Below are positions 56,401 through 64,000 of a stretch of 64,000 nt of DNA, piece by piece. Location: positions 5,515,001 through 5,579,000 of the forward strand of contig OY747707.1 in assembly GCA_963556495.2 (NCBI GenBank), in the 5' to 3' direction. The notes beneath the pieces were generated by a model that saw only the letters and a program-made list of their open reading frames with translations, was not told the origin of the DNA and made no database searches. A program made the translations under genes and the position numbers. The stretch's first letter is position 1. Each line of letters starts with the position of its first letter. The stretch is from Valencia hispanica (lineage: Eukaryota > Chordata > Actinopteri > Cyprinodontiformes > Valenciidae).

Positions 56401-59400
56401 TCGCCGTAACAGACTTGAGTGGGCAAATGCTCACATTCGATGGCGTCTGCCACGTTGGAGAGGTGTTCTCTTCACGGATGAATCTCGGTTTACATTGTTC
56501 AGGGCAGATGGCAGACAGCGTGTGTGGCGTCGTGTGGGTGAGCGCTTTGCTGATGTCAATGTTGTGGATCGAGTAGCCCATGGTGGTGGTGGGGTTATGG
56601 TATGGGCAGGCATCTGTTATGGACAAAGAACACAGGTGCATTTTATTGATGGCCTTTTGAATGCACAGAGATACCGTGATGAGATCCTGAGGCCCATTGT
56701 TGTGCCATACATCCATGAACATCACCTCAGGCTTCAGCAAGATAATGCACGGCCCCATGTTGCAAGGATCTGTGCAATTCTCAGAAGCTGAAAATGTCCC
56801 ATTTCTTGCATGGCCAGCATACTCACCGGACATGTCACCCATTGAGCATGTTTGGGATGTGCTTGACCGGCGTATACGACAGCTTATACCAGTTCCCACT
56901 AATATCCAACAACTTCGCACAGCCATTGAAGAGGAGTGGACCAACATTCCACAGGCCACAATTGACAATCTGATAAACTCTATGCGAAGAAGATGTGTTG
57001 CACTGCATGAGGCAAATGGTGGTCACACCAGATACTGACGAGTCCCCAGACCCCCAATAAAGCAAAAAATTGCACATTCCAGGGTGGTCTTTTATTGTGG
57101 GCAGTATAAGGTACACCTGTGCACTAATCATGATGTCAGATCAGCATCTTGATGTGGCACACCTGTGAGGTGGGATGGATTATTTCAGCAAAGCAGAAGT
57201 GCTCACTATCACACATTTAGACTGATTTGTGAACAATGTTTGAGAGAAATGGTAATATTGTGTATCTGGAATGAATTTTAGATCTTTAAGTCCATCTCAT
57301 GAAAAATGGGAGCAGAAACAAAGGTGTTGCGTTTATATTTTTGTTGAGTGTATATGACAGCAGAATTTTGTAAACACTTTTATTGACATACAAGTATGAA
57401 TATGAATGGTTAGAAACATGCACCCATCTTTCTGATAGTTGTTTTACTCAATAACATGGAGGGCATCAGATTTTAGTGGTTTTAGGATTGCGTTTTTGTC
57501 TTTGGCAAATGTGCCAGACAAATGATTTGCATTGTTGTTTTGGTTGTATTTACCCAGAATGCCCTGCACTATAGTCCACTTCCTGCTCTTCGAGCATCCC
57601 CAGCCTGCTCGGCATTCACATATGCAATCGCACCGCCCCAGAGTTCAATTCAACCGAGCTGAGACCTAGGTTTTTAGGCGTACCAGAGTTTGCTTTTTTG
57701 GTCCACATCAGAGTTCGATTGCGCATTCACATCTCCCAACTTTCTGGGCAAACGAACTAGAGTTCGATTAAAGCTGACTAAACAGGACTGGTGTGAATGC
57801 ACCCTTACAGGCATCAGATAGCATTAAAACACTTAGCTGGTAGCAGCTGAATTTCAGTTTCCGCATGAGGTGTTTTTTAAGCCATTGTACAGGTGGAGGA
57901 TTTTAAGACCAATGGAGTATACTGTTTTGCAATACAATTTAGGATGACATAGCTTGTGCTGGTTTCAGTCATCTACCCATTAGCTTCATCATCAGGCCAC
58001 TGTGAGTATTCTCTCACTCTTTTGACTGACTGTCCAACACTTCAGGAACTGTAACAAAATGTTATACTGGTGGTGCCACCAATTATTCCCTTACTTGCCC
58101 ATTTTATTTTGACCAGCTTGTTGCATATAAAATCATTACCATCACAATCAGCTTTATTCAAGTTCATTCACAAACAAGGATTTGTCTTCAGTTCCACTGT
58201 GCTCTAAATTAAGAAATTTCAGAACCAGAAGTGATCCACCGTAGACACAGTGTTGTTGAGGATGATGAGGGGAGGGAGTGTGTATGTGTTTGTGTGTGTA
58301 TAAAGGCTCATGCCACATCTCAGTCACTCCAATCACTGGTTGGTTGCTAGCAGTGCCTACACCACGCTGGTGGAATGACCTACCAAACGATACCAGAACA
58401 GGGGTATCTGTCTGTCTTCATGAAACTCTTTAATAATATATAATGCACAATTTATACTACATACATACATATGGTGTAAATAACACTACAAATGTTTATT
58501 TATTACCCTAATAGAGTTTGTATTGTGCCAGTTTAAGAAAGTTTTGCTCTAACTCTCCTTTGATTCCAGAGCCACCTGTCCGGTTTAAGCAACCTCTCTA
58601 TGACCTTGAAGTTTGGGAAAGGGATTTAGCCGTTCTAGAGTGTGAAGTTCCAGAAGACTCTGTTCCCATCACATGGTATCTGGAGGACAGACGACTCCAG
58701 CCGGGGGCCAAATATGGAATGGAGGAGTGGGGAACAAAACGAAGACTGACAATCCGAGACATTGATGTTGATGACGATGGAATTTACCTCTGTGAGATGC
58801 CTGATGGGGGTAGAAGTATAGCTGAGGTAGCTGTAAAAGGTAATTAAAATTCTCCTGTTATTTTAACTTGCATTGACTTACATGATATGGAAATGTAGTG
58901 CATTGTTTATAGTATAGATCACACAATACCTAATCTTGTAAGCAGAGCTTGCGCTAGATTTTTTTGTTGCCGGTCATTTTGACTGTCAGGGTCAAAAGAA
59001 ACCGGTCATAATGTAGTTTTACCCATCAATTTGTAAAGTGATGATGATGACATATTCAGTAATATTTATTTGTATTCATTTCCATTTATATTCAATCCAA
59101 ACTAACTGAACAGAGAATCCACATCATACCGTCACACATGTAGCAGATTAATAAATTACACATATTAATTGTGAACATTTCACCTGCTCTGGGCAATGGA
59201 GGCTGAATCTGTGATCTGTTGCCACACTGGAGACTGGAAAGTTTTGAAATCAGGGAACATTTCTCCAATTGAAGAGGTCACAATTCAGCAAGACTCTCTG
59301 ACAGATAGCTTTTCTGATTGCTTCAGCGGGGGAAATGCCCCTGCATGCGCTCTTTTTGCATCAGTGGTTAAGCTGTAGAGATCTGTCACTGTGTACGGTT

Positions 59401-62400
59401 GATGATTATTTTAATAATTGACTAATCACAGATTATTTTGCTAATTGGTTGACTAATTAGATCATATGTAAATTGTATGTTATCGTAGCGGCACGCAGCT
59501 GCTCTAATATAATTATCATTTGCTTCTAGCTTGAAGTGTTATCTTTAAGTGTTATGTGCAATCTAAAATACTGACAATGAAGATGATATCTCTTTCAACA
59601 TTTACGAACTAATTATAAAATAAAACATTAGCGTCACAGCAGACACATGACATGTGCTAAGGGTAATAAAATCACTACTATTAATGTTACAGCTATCAAT
59701 ACAAGTAATACAACAGCATCTTCAGTCAGATGCTTCATCAGTCAGATGCTTCATCAGAATCATCATTCTGTAATACAGACTGCTACAGAAGATCCTTCCT
59801 GCCCACAGCCATCTAAAATCTAAAAGGCCAGTCTAAAAATTACATTCTGAGAAAATAAGAATTGTATTTTTAAGGTAATAATAAAAATAATAAGCAGCAG
59901 TCTCACAAAGTCTTTATTTTTTCATTTAATAGATAAACTCTTTCTTTGCTCAGCCCTTTCATAGTCTTTCTGTCTATGTGACCAATGGGATCTTGGGCAC
60001 CTGCCATAGACAGAAACAAATAAGCCAGCTATGTCAACGTTGCACTCTATCACACATTTTATCGTGACCATACACCTTCGCTTTGATGTCTTGTAAACAG
60101 CAACAGCAGCGCTGCACTGTCTGTTCCGTCTATGAACAGATCCGAACCAGCCACTAGGCAGCAGCTCAGGCCATAGAGGACTTCACATGAGAGAACATTT
60201 TCATCAATCTATGAATGCCCCCCGGATGCCCCGGGCAGAAGGTGAAAAGCCAACATGCCCGGGGAAATGATAACATCACCCTACTGTTGATGCTAATGTT
60301 AGCAGCTAACGAGGTAATTAGCTTACAAAGGAGAATATCCCTCTTTGTCGTTAGCCACAACGGACTTCCTTTTAAGATGCTCGAGCATCGCCGTTGTTCT
60401 GCCATGGAAAGCAGGTTCTACCTTGTGAATTTTGCATTACACATGCTTCTCTTTAATCTTTATAACACACCCCAGAACTTTAGAGCTCCATTGTCAGCTT
60501 GCCACGATACTGCTGTTTCGGCTTTTTCTGGGATGCCTCCGCCGACCTCGATTGCCACTACTGTGCATGTGTGTCTGGGGCAGAAAGGCAGACAAAGCAG
60601 CAAAAGGTACAGCGACAGATTTAAGAGAAAAACAAAGCTTAAAAAAAAAAAAAGATTATGTCGATTACTACATTAGTCGAGTGCAGTTATTTATGCCACA
60701 TTAGTAGATATAAGTAAATCCAAGGCAACAGTACAGCACTGGAAGAGGACTAGAAATCAACAGCGGGCATTGTTAAGGTGCCAAAACTTCAGTCTGGAAT
60801 ATTTATTACCTTTGAGGTGCAGTTCCCAGTTCAGGCCTCGACTGACAGTTATGTGACCAAACTAAAAACAAGAAGCATCTTTTCTCGGCACCCCTCTAAC
60901 CTCCAAGCGATCCTGGTTGGGCCAATCTGTGCACCAGAATCCTTCAGTCACTAAAAGCACCGCATAAACTGCATGCTTCTATTTTAAGTAGATTTGATTG
61001 CTGTAACTGTGATTTTGCTGGACACACACACACTCACACAAAGCATCAGTCGGCTACAGCTCATCTAAATAGCTGCTGCCAGAGTCCTGATAAACAGCAG
61101 AATAATGGACATGTCACTTGTTTGTCAAAGACTAGATTGTTTACTTCAGCTTCGTCCTATAAGGTACCAAATGATGTTGGGCCGAAATTTATTTGTGAGT
61201 TGCCTCCTAGGTATGAACCATGTAGACTTCTCAGTTCTTAAGAAACCTGTTAACCCAGGTTTCCCAGAACCTGAACCAAACAAGGTGAGGCAGCATTTAG
61301 TTTCTAAGCTTCTCAGCTCTGGAAAAAACTTACTGCGCACTCAAAGCTGACATTTTCAAGAACTGTTGTTTCCTTTAAATCAAGACTGAAAACATTTTTG
61401 TTTACAGCAGCTTTTGATCAAATGATCCGGGGACCTGCTTGAAACATTTATTTATTTTATGCTTTTGTTATCTGTAGCTTCACATATTTTTCTTTTATGC
61501 AATGCTTTTATGCTTTGTTTTATTTTCGTCTTTTCTTTGGATTGCCCTGTGTATGTGCTACATAAATTAAATAAGCTGTGCTTTGCCTTTAACGTTTTCT
61601 ATGTTTGTTGAACTAATTAAACTGTTACAGTTTTATATTTCTTATTTTTGTCTGAGTTTATTGATCTGTCACCCTTACTACCCTCACCTACAGTCATGAG
61701 TCATAGATCATGAATGAAAGAAGTCAATGCTAGATATAAAGTGAAATTTGGAAGCTAGACTGAGTATTACCGATAGGGTGAGAAACCTCATCCTCCAAGC
61801 TGAGTTTGAAGCAGAACCGCTGGTCATCTCTGGGAATGCCTAGGGATTGAATGAGAAAGGGACTTTGGCGACGAGAAGTACTTGCAATACAACTTTATCG
61901 ATAGACCCACGGATAGACCAAGCGGGTGGCCTTCTGCGGAAAGGCGTTGGTCTATCAATAAAGTTGTTTTGCAGGTACTTAAGTGTCGCTGAAGCTCATA
62001 TCTTACTGGACTGTTGATTCTACCTATACACCTTACAAGTTGGTGAAGTTGTGCCAGTAGACGGTTTTTTGGATTTCAATGTCTAGGGATCCCAATAAAT
62101 GAGCTGGAGAGTGTCACTGTGCAGAGAGATAGCTTGGTGGCCCTCCCTCATTCTCTCATGCATGGATGGATAGATATTAAAACTTCTTTTTCCTTCCAGG
62201 TACAATTTTGCGAAAGCTGCCAAGGAAAGTGGATGTCTTAGAAGGTGAAAATGCCGCCTTTTGTGTTGAAGTGGAAAAAGAAGAGATGGACATACATTGG
62301 TACAAGGATGGCATCGAGCTGCGTGAAACCCATCAGACCATCCTTAAGTCCTTTGGTCGAACTCACATCCTGGTTTTTGTCAATACAATGCCCCAAGACT

Positions 62401-63247
62401 CAGGCCTTGTGACCTTCCTTGTTGGCAGGTCCAAGACCTCATCTCAGTTAAGAGTGAAAGGTGTGTTTCATTACTACTATGTGTTGCCACATTAGACAGA
62501 CTACTTTGAGAAATCTCAACATATACCAGCCTTATACTTTAAGCTAATAATATTGTTTTCTCCTTAGCGGCACGACATTGTCCTCCGAGTTGCCCGGTGG
62601 GAGTTCAGATGAACACGGAGCGTGCTAATGCAGCTCTTCTCTCGTGGGTTCCTGCTGCAGATTCACGAAAGAACCCTCCATCCGGTTATGTACTTGAACG
62701 ACAGGAAGTAGGCACTGGTTCGCAGGAGTGGCTGCAGTGTCTGACCACTGACTCTGCGACCTCAGTGGAGATCCTCGGTGACAGTGTCCCATGTGAAGCA
62801 GATTATCGTTTTCGCATTTGTAGTGTGAATAAATATGGAAAAAGCAATAATGTTGAGTTCCCAAGAACTGTTCACTTAGGTAATTCAGCTACAACAAATA
62901 AGCCACTTTCCCCTGATCATTAAAAATTTTATCAATTGTATTACCTAGTGAAAACTTAGTAAAGTAATTTTTCTTTGCAGTTCCGGTAGCCAGAATCCAA
63001 GCTCCTTTACAGGATGCCTTGGTGCCAGAGGGCCAAGATGCTCTTTTCACTATTGAACTTTCTGCTTCCATTATTGGTACATGGTTTTTAAATGGAAATC
63101 AGCTTCAAGATGATGAGCGTTACTCCCTCCGCCGGTCAAGAACACACCAGTCTCTTCGTATTCGAGGAGTACGTGACACAGACAATGGAGCAGAGATTAC
63201 ATTCATTGCCTATGGCATCCGAGATTCTGCTGCTCTGTACATTCAAG
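52480..63247 (+). CDS. obsl1: obscurin-like 1, N-terminal part (five coding exons)
   Basis: Cytoskeletal adaptor of the obscurin family. In mammals OBSL1 links titin and myomesin at the M-band and is part of the CUL7-CCDC8 (3M) complex. Joined exons give about 708 residues: Ig1 8-97, Ig2 112-206, Ig3 252-337, Ig4 341-427, Ig5 429-515, FN3 516-619, Ig6 620-708. All junctions are phase 1, one domain per exon after the first. Order and exon phases fit OBSL1 rather than obscurin, as do phrases such as EGKHAKFRC, VLYC, DDDGIYLCEM, LPRKVDVLEGEN, ERQEVG, YRFRICSV and GTWFLNG. The start at 52480 has a good context (gaaATGG) and the GAPRFL opening shared with obscurin. Introns are 5075, 3360, 107 and 101 bp; the two long ones carry the transposons. 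Teleosts may have two obsl1 genes; which one this is cannot be told. The gene continues past 63248. Confidence 0.92.
53800..53890 (-). mobile_element. Short LINE/SINE tail fragment in intron 1
   Basis: 'cagttcagtttatttatata' and 'ctcaaggcactttacaat' form a common teleost repeat end, similar in layout to the L2 tails. Fragment only. Confidence 0.4.
55764..57350 (+). mobile_element. Tc1/mariner transposon, ISRm11-like, complete ends
   Basis: 1587 bp flanked by TA (55762-55763 and 57351-57352). Ends are CACTCAATAAAAATATAAAC and, on the -, CACTCAACAAAAATATAAAC, and the inverted repeats extend about 270 bp with high identity ('aacgcaacacctttgtttct', 'cataagtgcacaggtgtacc'-like). Long arms and a broken transposase between them. 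The ISRm11 label is from the transposase pattern and memory of the fish family. Confidence 0.8.
56062..57038 (+). pseudogene. ISRm11-type DDE transposase, frameshifted
   Basis: Would cut the element out and insert it at TA. N-terminal helix-turn-helix part: MPQMPQALWEGAIGMLTAG and VHFSTISRLQRRFREYGS. Then QDRLRPATQTAAETIGLHNQ (second HTH), FTDESRFTLFRADGRQ near 56470-56520 (first Asp), VAHGGGGVMVWAGICYG, LQQDNARPHVARI near 56730 (second Asp) and AYSPDMSPIEHVWD near 56820 (Glu). Three frameshifts (about 56240, 56390 and 56790) split it into four frames, so it is inactive, though all three catalytic residues are still encoded. Stop at 57036-57038. Confidence 0.8.
58140..58350. repeat. Possible LINE/SINE-derived repeat in intron 1
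   Basis: 'cacaatcagctttattcaag' and 'acaaacaaggatttgtcttc' resemble a fish LINE 3' end. A GTGT-rich tract follows (58278-58302). Weak. Confidence 0.3.
58570..58839 (+). CDS. obsl1: obsl1 coding exon 2: Ig4
   Basis: 270 bp, acceptor ttgattccag, donor AAAG/gtaatt. Encodes one canonical Ig domain, residues 339-428: EPPVRF start, Cys363, Trp374, and DDDGIYLC with Cys413. Joins exon 1 in phase 1 (Glu339 split). Confidence 0.92.
58935..59500 (-). pseudogene. hAT transposase C-terminal remnant in intron 2
   Basis: Inverted relative of 17515-18190: on the - strand 'atctgtcagagagtcttgct' and 'ggagaaatgttccctgattt' correspond to 'gttaagagagtcttgccgaa' and 'ggagaaatgctccctgattt'. The distal part holds 'gctagatttttttgttgccg'. 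Broken frames. Confidence 0.45.
59501..60719. other. obsl1 intron 2 sequence, no gene recognised
   Basis: Open frames at 60166-60676 have no domain; they probably lie in an unassigned repeat ('gctaatgttagcagctaacg'). Confidence 0.3.
60720..61600 (+). mobile_element. Decayed L2/CR1-type LINE 3' end in intron 2
   Basis: Fragments follow the RT C-terminal order of fish L2-type LINEs: 'agatttgattgctgtaact' (SRFDYCN), 'agtcggctacagctcatct' (RLQLI), 'gctgctgccagagtcctg' (AAARVL), then an AT-rich 3' UTR with 'atgtgctacataaattaaat'. Many stops. Older than copies a-d. Confidence 0.55.
61868..61989. repeat. Hairpin (122 bp) in obsl1 intron 2
   Basis: Arms 61868-61907 and 61949-61989 pair imperfectly: 'caatacaactttatcgatag' against, on the -, 'caaaacaactttattgatag'. 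The central segment is 41 nt. Could be a very short inverted-repeat element or, if transcribed with the intron, a small-RNA hairpin. Confidence 0.6.
62200..62460 (+). CDS. obsl1: obsl1 coding exon 3: Ig5
   Basis: 261 bp, acceptor tttttccttccag, donor AAAG/gtgtgt. Begins GTILRKLPRKVDVLEGEN. The fold pattern is Ig (Trp in IHWYKDG) but the usual Cys pair is lacking: the strand reads AAFCVEV with Cys one place early, and DSGLVTFLVG replaces DxGxYxC. The mammalian protein also lacks the pair here as far as I recall, so this looks like a family trait, not decay. Confidence 0.9.
62568..62879 (+). CDS. obsl1: obsl1 coding exon 4: FN3 domain
   Basis: 312 bp, acceptor ttgttttctccttag, donor TTAG/gtaatt. 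Fibronectin type III domain: CPPSCPVGVQM, ALLSWVPA (B-strand Trp), GYVLERQEVG, then YRFRICSVNKYGKS (the Y-R-x-x-x-NxxG signature). It is the only FN3 in the part seen, placed between Ig5 and Ig6. Confidence 0.92.
62981..63247 (+). CDS. obsl1: obsl1 coding exon 5: Ig6
   Basis: 267 bp, acceptor ttttctttgcag, donor CAAG/gtatgc. Ig domain reading LVPEGQDALFTIELS, GTWFLNGNQL and IRDSAALYIQG. Like Ig5 it lacks the canonical Cys pair (ALFTIEL; NGAEITFIAYG). Ends in phase 1, so the next exon should start likewise beyond the window. Confidence 0.9.
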
Positions 63248-63316
63248 GTATGCATGGTTCGCTTTGCAAATTAACTTTATAACATCAAAGATGCTGCTAA
63301 GACTACAAGTACCCAA

Positions 63317-63844
63317 TAGGCGCGTTTCTTCTATAATTTTACCGGATCTTATCTGACAGGGCAAATCTGTTGGCCCTCTCCTCTCAGCCGTTGTGTCGCC
63401 ATACAAAATCATCACTTTAAGGATTTAGCTAAGACGTCCATGTATCACGATTGTTTAGGCAGGATCATGCACCAAAAGGTGACCACAGCAGCAGAAATAA
63501 CTGGACCAAATGGAACAATCAGGGATTGTTGCTGTGTTTTTGTTTGCTATGTTGTTATAAACTGCTTCACTCAGCAACCTTCCCAATTTTACAAAGCCAG
63601 TAGTTTGACGACATTTGCCCATTTCCCTCTGAGTTACAAACGATTAGCATGACTTAACCACAGCTCCGGCCCATCGACCCTACCGGGCCATATCAGAGTA
63701 CGTACCACAAGGTTAGTACTTGGTTGGTTCTTGAAATGGCCCCAAAAACAGCCCTATCGATTTGGCCCTGGTAAGTGGAGACACATGCATACTGTAAATG
63801 TCTGGTAAAATTACCCTGCAGTTCCGATAGTGGAAACGCACCTA
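63317..63844. mobile_element. Inverted-repeat element in obsl1 intron 5
   Basis: Left TAGGCGCGTTTCTTCTATAA, right (on -) TAGGTGCGTTTCCACTATCG; 528 bp without a transposase frame. Inner blocks 'ggcccatcgaccctaccggg' and 'ttggccctggtaag' are seen once. No target duplication resolved. Confidence 0.5.
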
Positions 63845-64000
63845 ATGGCAATCCGGAAATGGTAGTTAAAGAGTGAATGAAGTAGCAGGATGATGGGTAT
63901 TCAGGAAAAGATTAAAGAATCGAAAAGGGGGTTATGAAGTGTAAAGTGAAAAGATTTATATTTAAAAAGTTGGTAATGACAGAGATTTGTTGTTTGAGCC

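Larger units (their letters stand above)
54987..57805. mobile_element. Long inverted-repeat element in obsl1 intron 1, split by ISRm11-type transposon
   Basis: Ends are left 'aaggtcgttttcacatctga' and right (on -) 'agggtgcattcacaccagtc'. Inner arms pair well: 55287-55410 ('atctaaaagctgtgaatata', 'gactttgaagtcttcact') is the reverse complement of 55593-55757 with few changes. The pairing continues across the nested transposon ('tgtatgtcaatacatgtg' at 55260 against 'attgacatacaagtatgaat' at 57383). Without the insert it is about 1.2 kb with no transposase. Confidence 0.55.

Overview
The window reads as part of a teleost fish genome. It has a vertebrate gene with phase-1 immunoglobulin-domain exons and GT-AG introns. 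It also has a dense load of fish-type repeats: L2-clade LINEs ending in TTGCC repeats, L1/Tx1-type LINEs, a Tc1-like ISRm11-type transposon, hAT pieces, many short inverted-repeat elements, a tRNA-headed SINE and a solo LTR. Base composition is AT-rich except for two GC-rich blocks near 8.4-8.8 kb and 28.4-29.9 kb. The species cannot be told from the sequence alone.

The only gene I can name is at the right end, on the + strand. It is the 5' part of obsl1 (obscurin-like 1), with coding exons at 52480-53494, 58570-58839, 62200-62460, 62568-62879 and 62981-63247. Together they encode about 708 residues: Ig1-Ig2-Ig3 in one exon, then Ig4, Ig5, an FN3 domain and Ig6 in one exon each. The gene continues past the window. 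One weak candidate for another gene is a signal-peptide-like segment on the - strand near 27.34-27.46 kb.

The left 52 kb is a repeat landscape with stretches where I see nothing. 1-4.5 kb: two head-to-tail L2 copies, the second split by a compound retro-insertion carrying an I-type RNase H fragment. 7.4-9.3 kb: SINE pieces and a copy of a GC-headed poly(A) retro-element (here 'family C'). 10.5-15.7 kb: two hAT-like elements, one containing two adjacent perfect hairpins with the same loop. 17.3-22.9 kb: L2 and hAT pieces and a solo LTR. 24.1-25.3 kb: two inverted-repeat elements. 27.8-29.9 kb: a full-length family C element with a 12-bp target duplication. 30-39 kb: further SINE, L2, hAT, Tc1 and family C remnants. 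41.4-51.9 kb: two copies of a long foldback element built of TAAATATTTAGCT-like boxes, the second split by two L1-type LINEs in opposite orientation, each with a clean target duplication.

The most unusual items are the double hairpin at 11.39-11.57 kb, the family C retro-element, the foldback family, the triple use of one 12-bp target at 3.1-4.4 kb, and the ISRm11-type transposon nested in the arm of another element inside obsl1 intron 1. All repeat family names rest on sequence pattern recognition; no database was searched.
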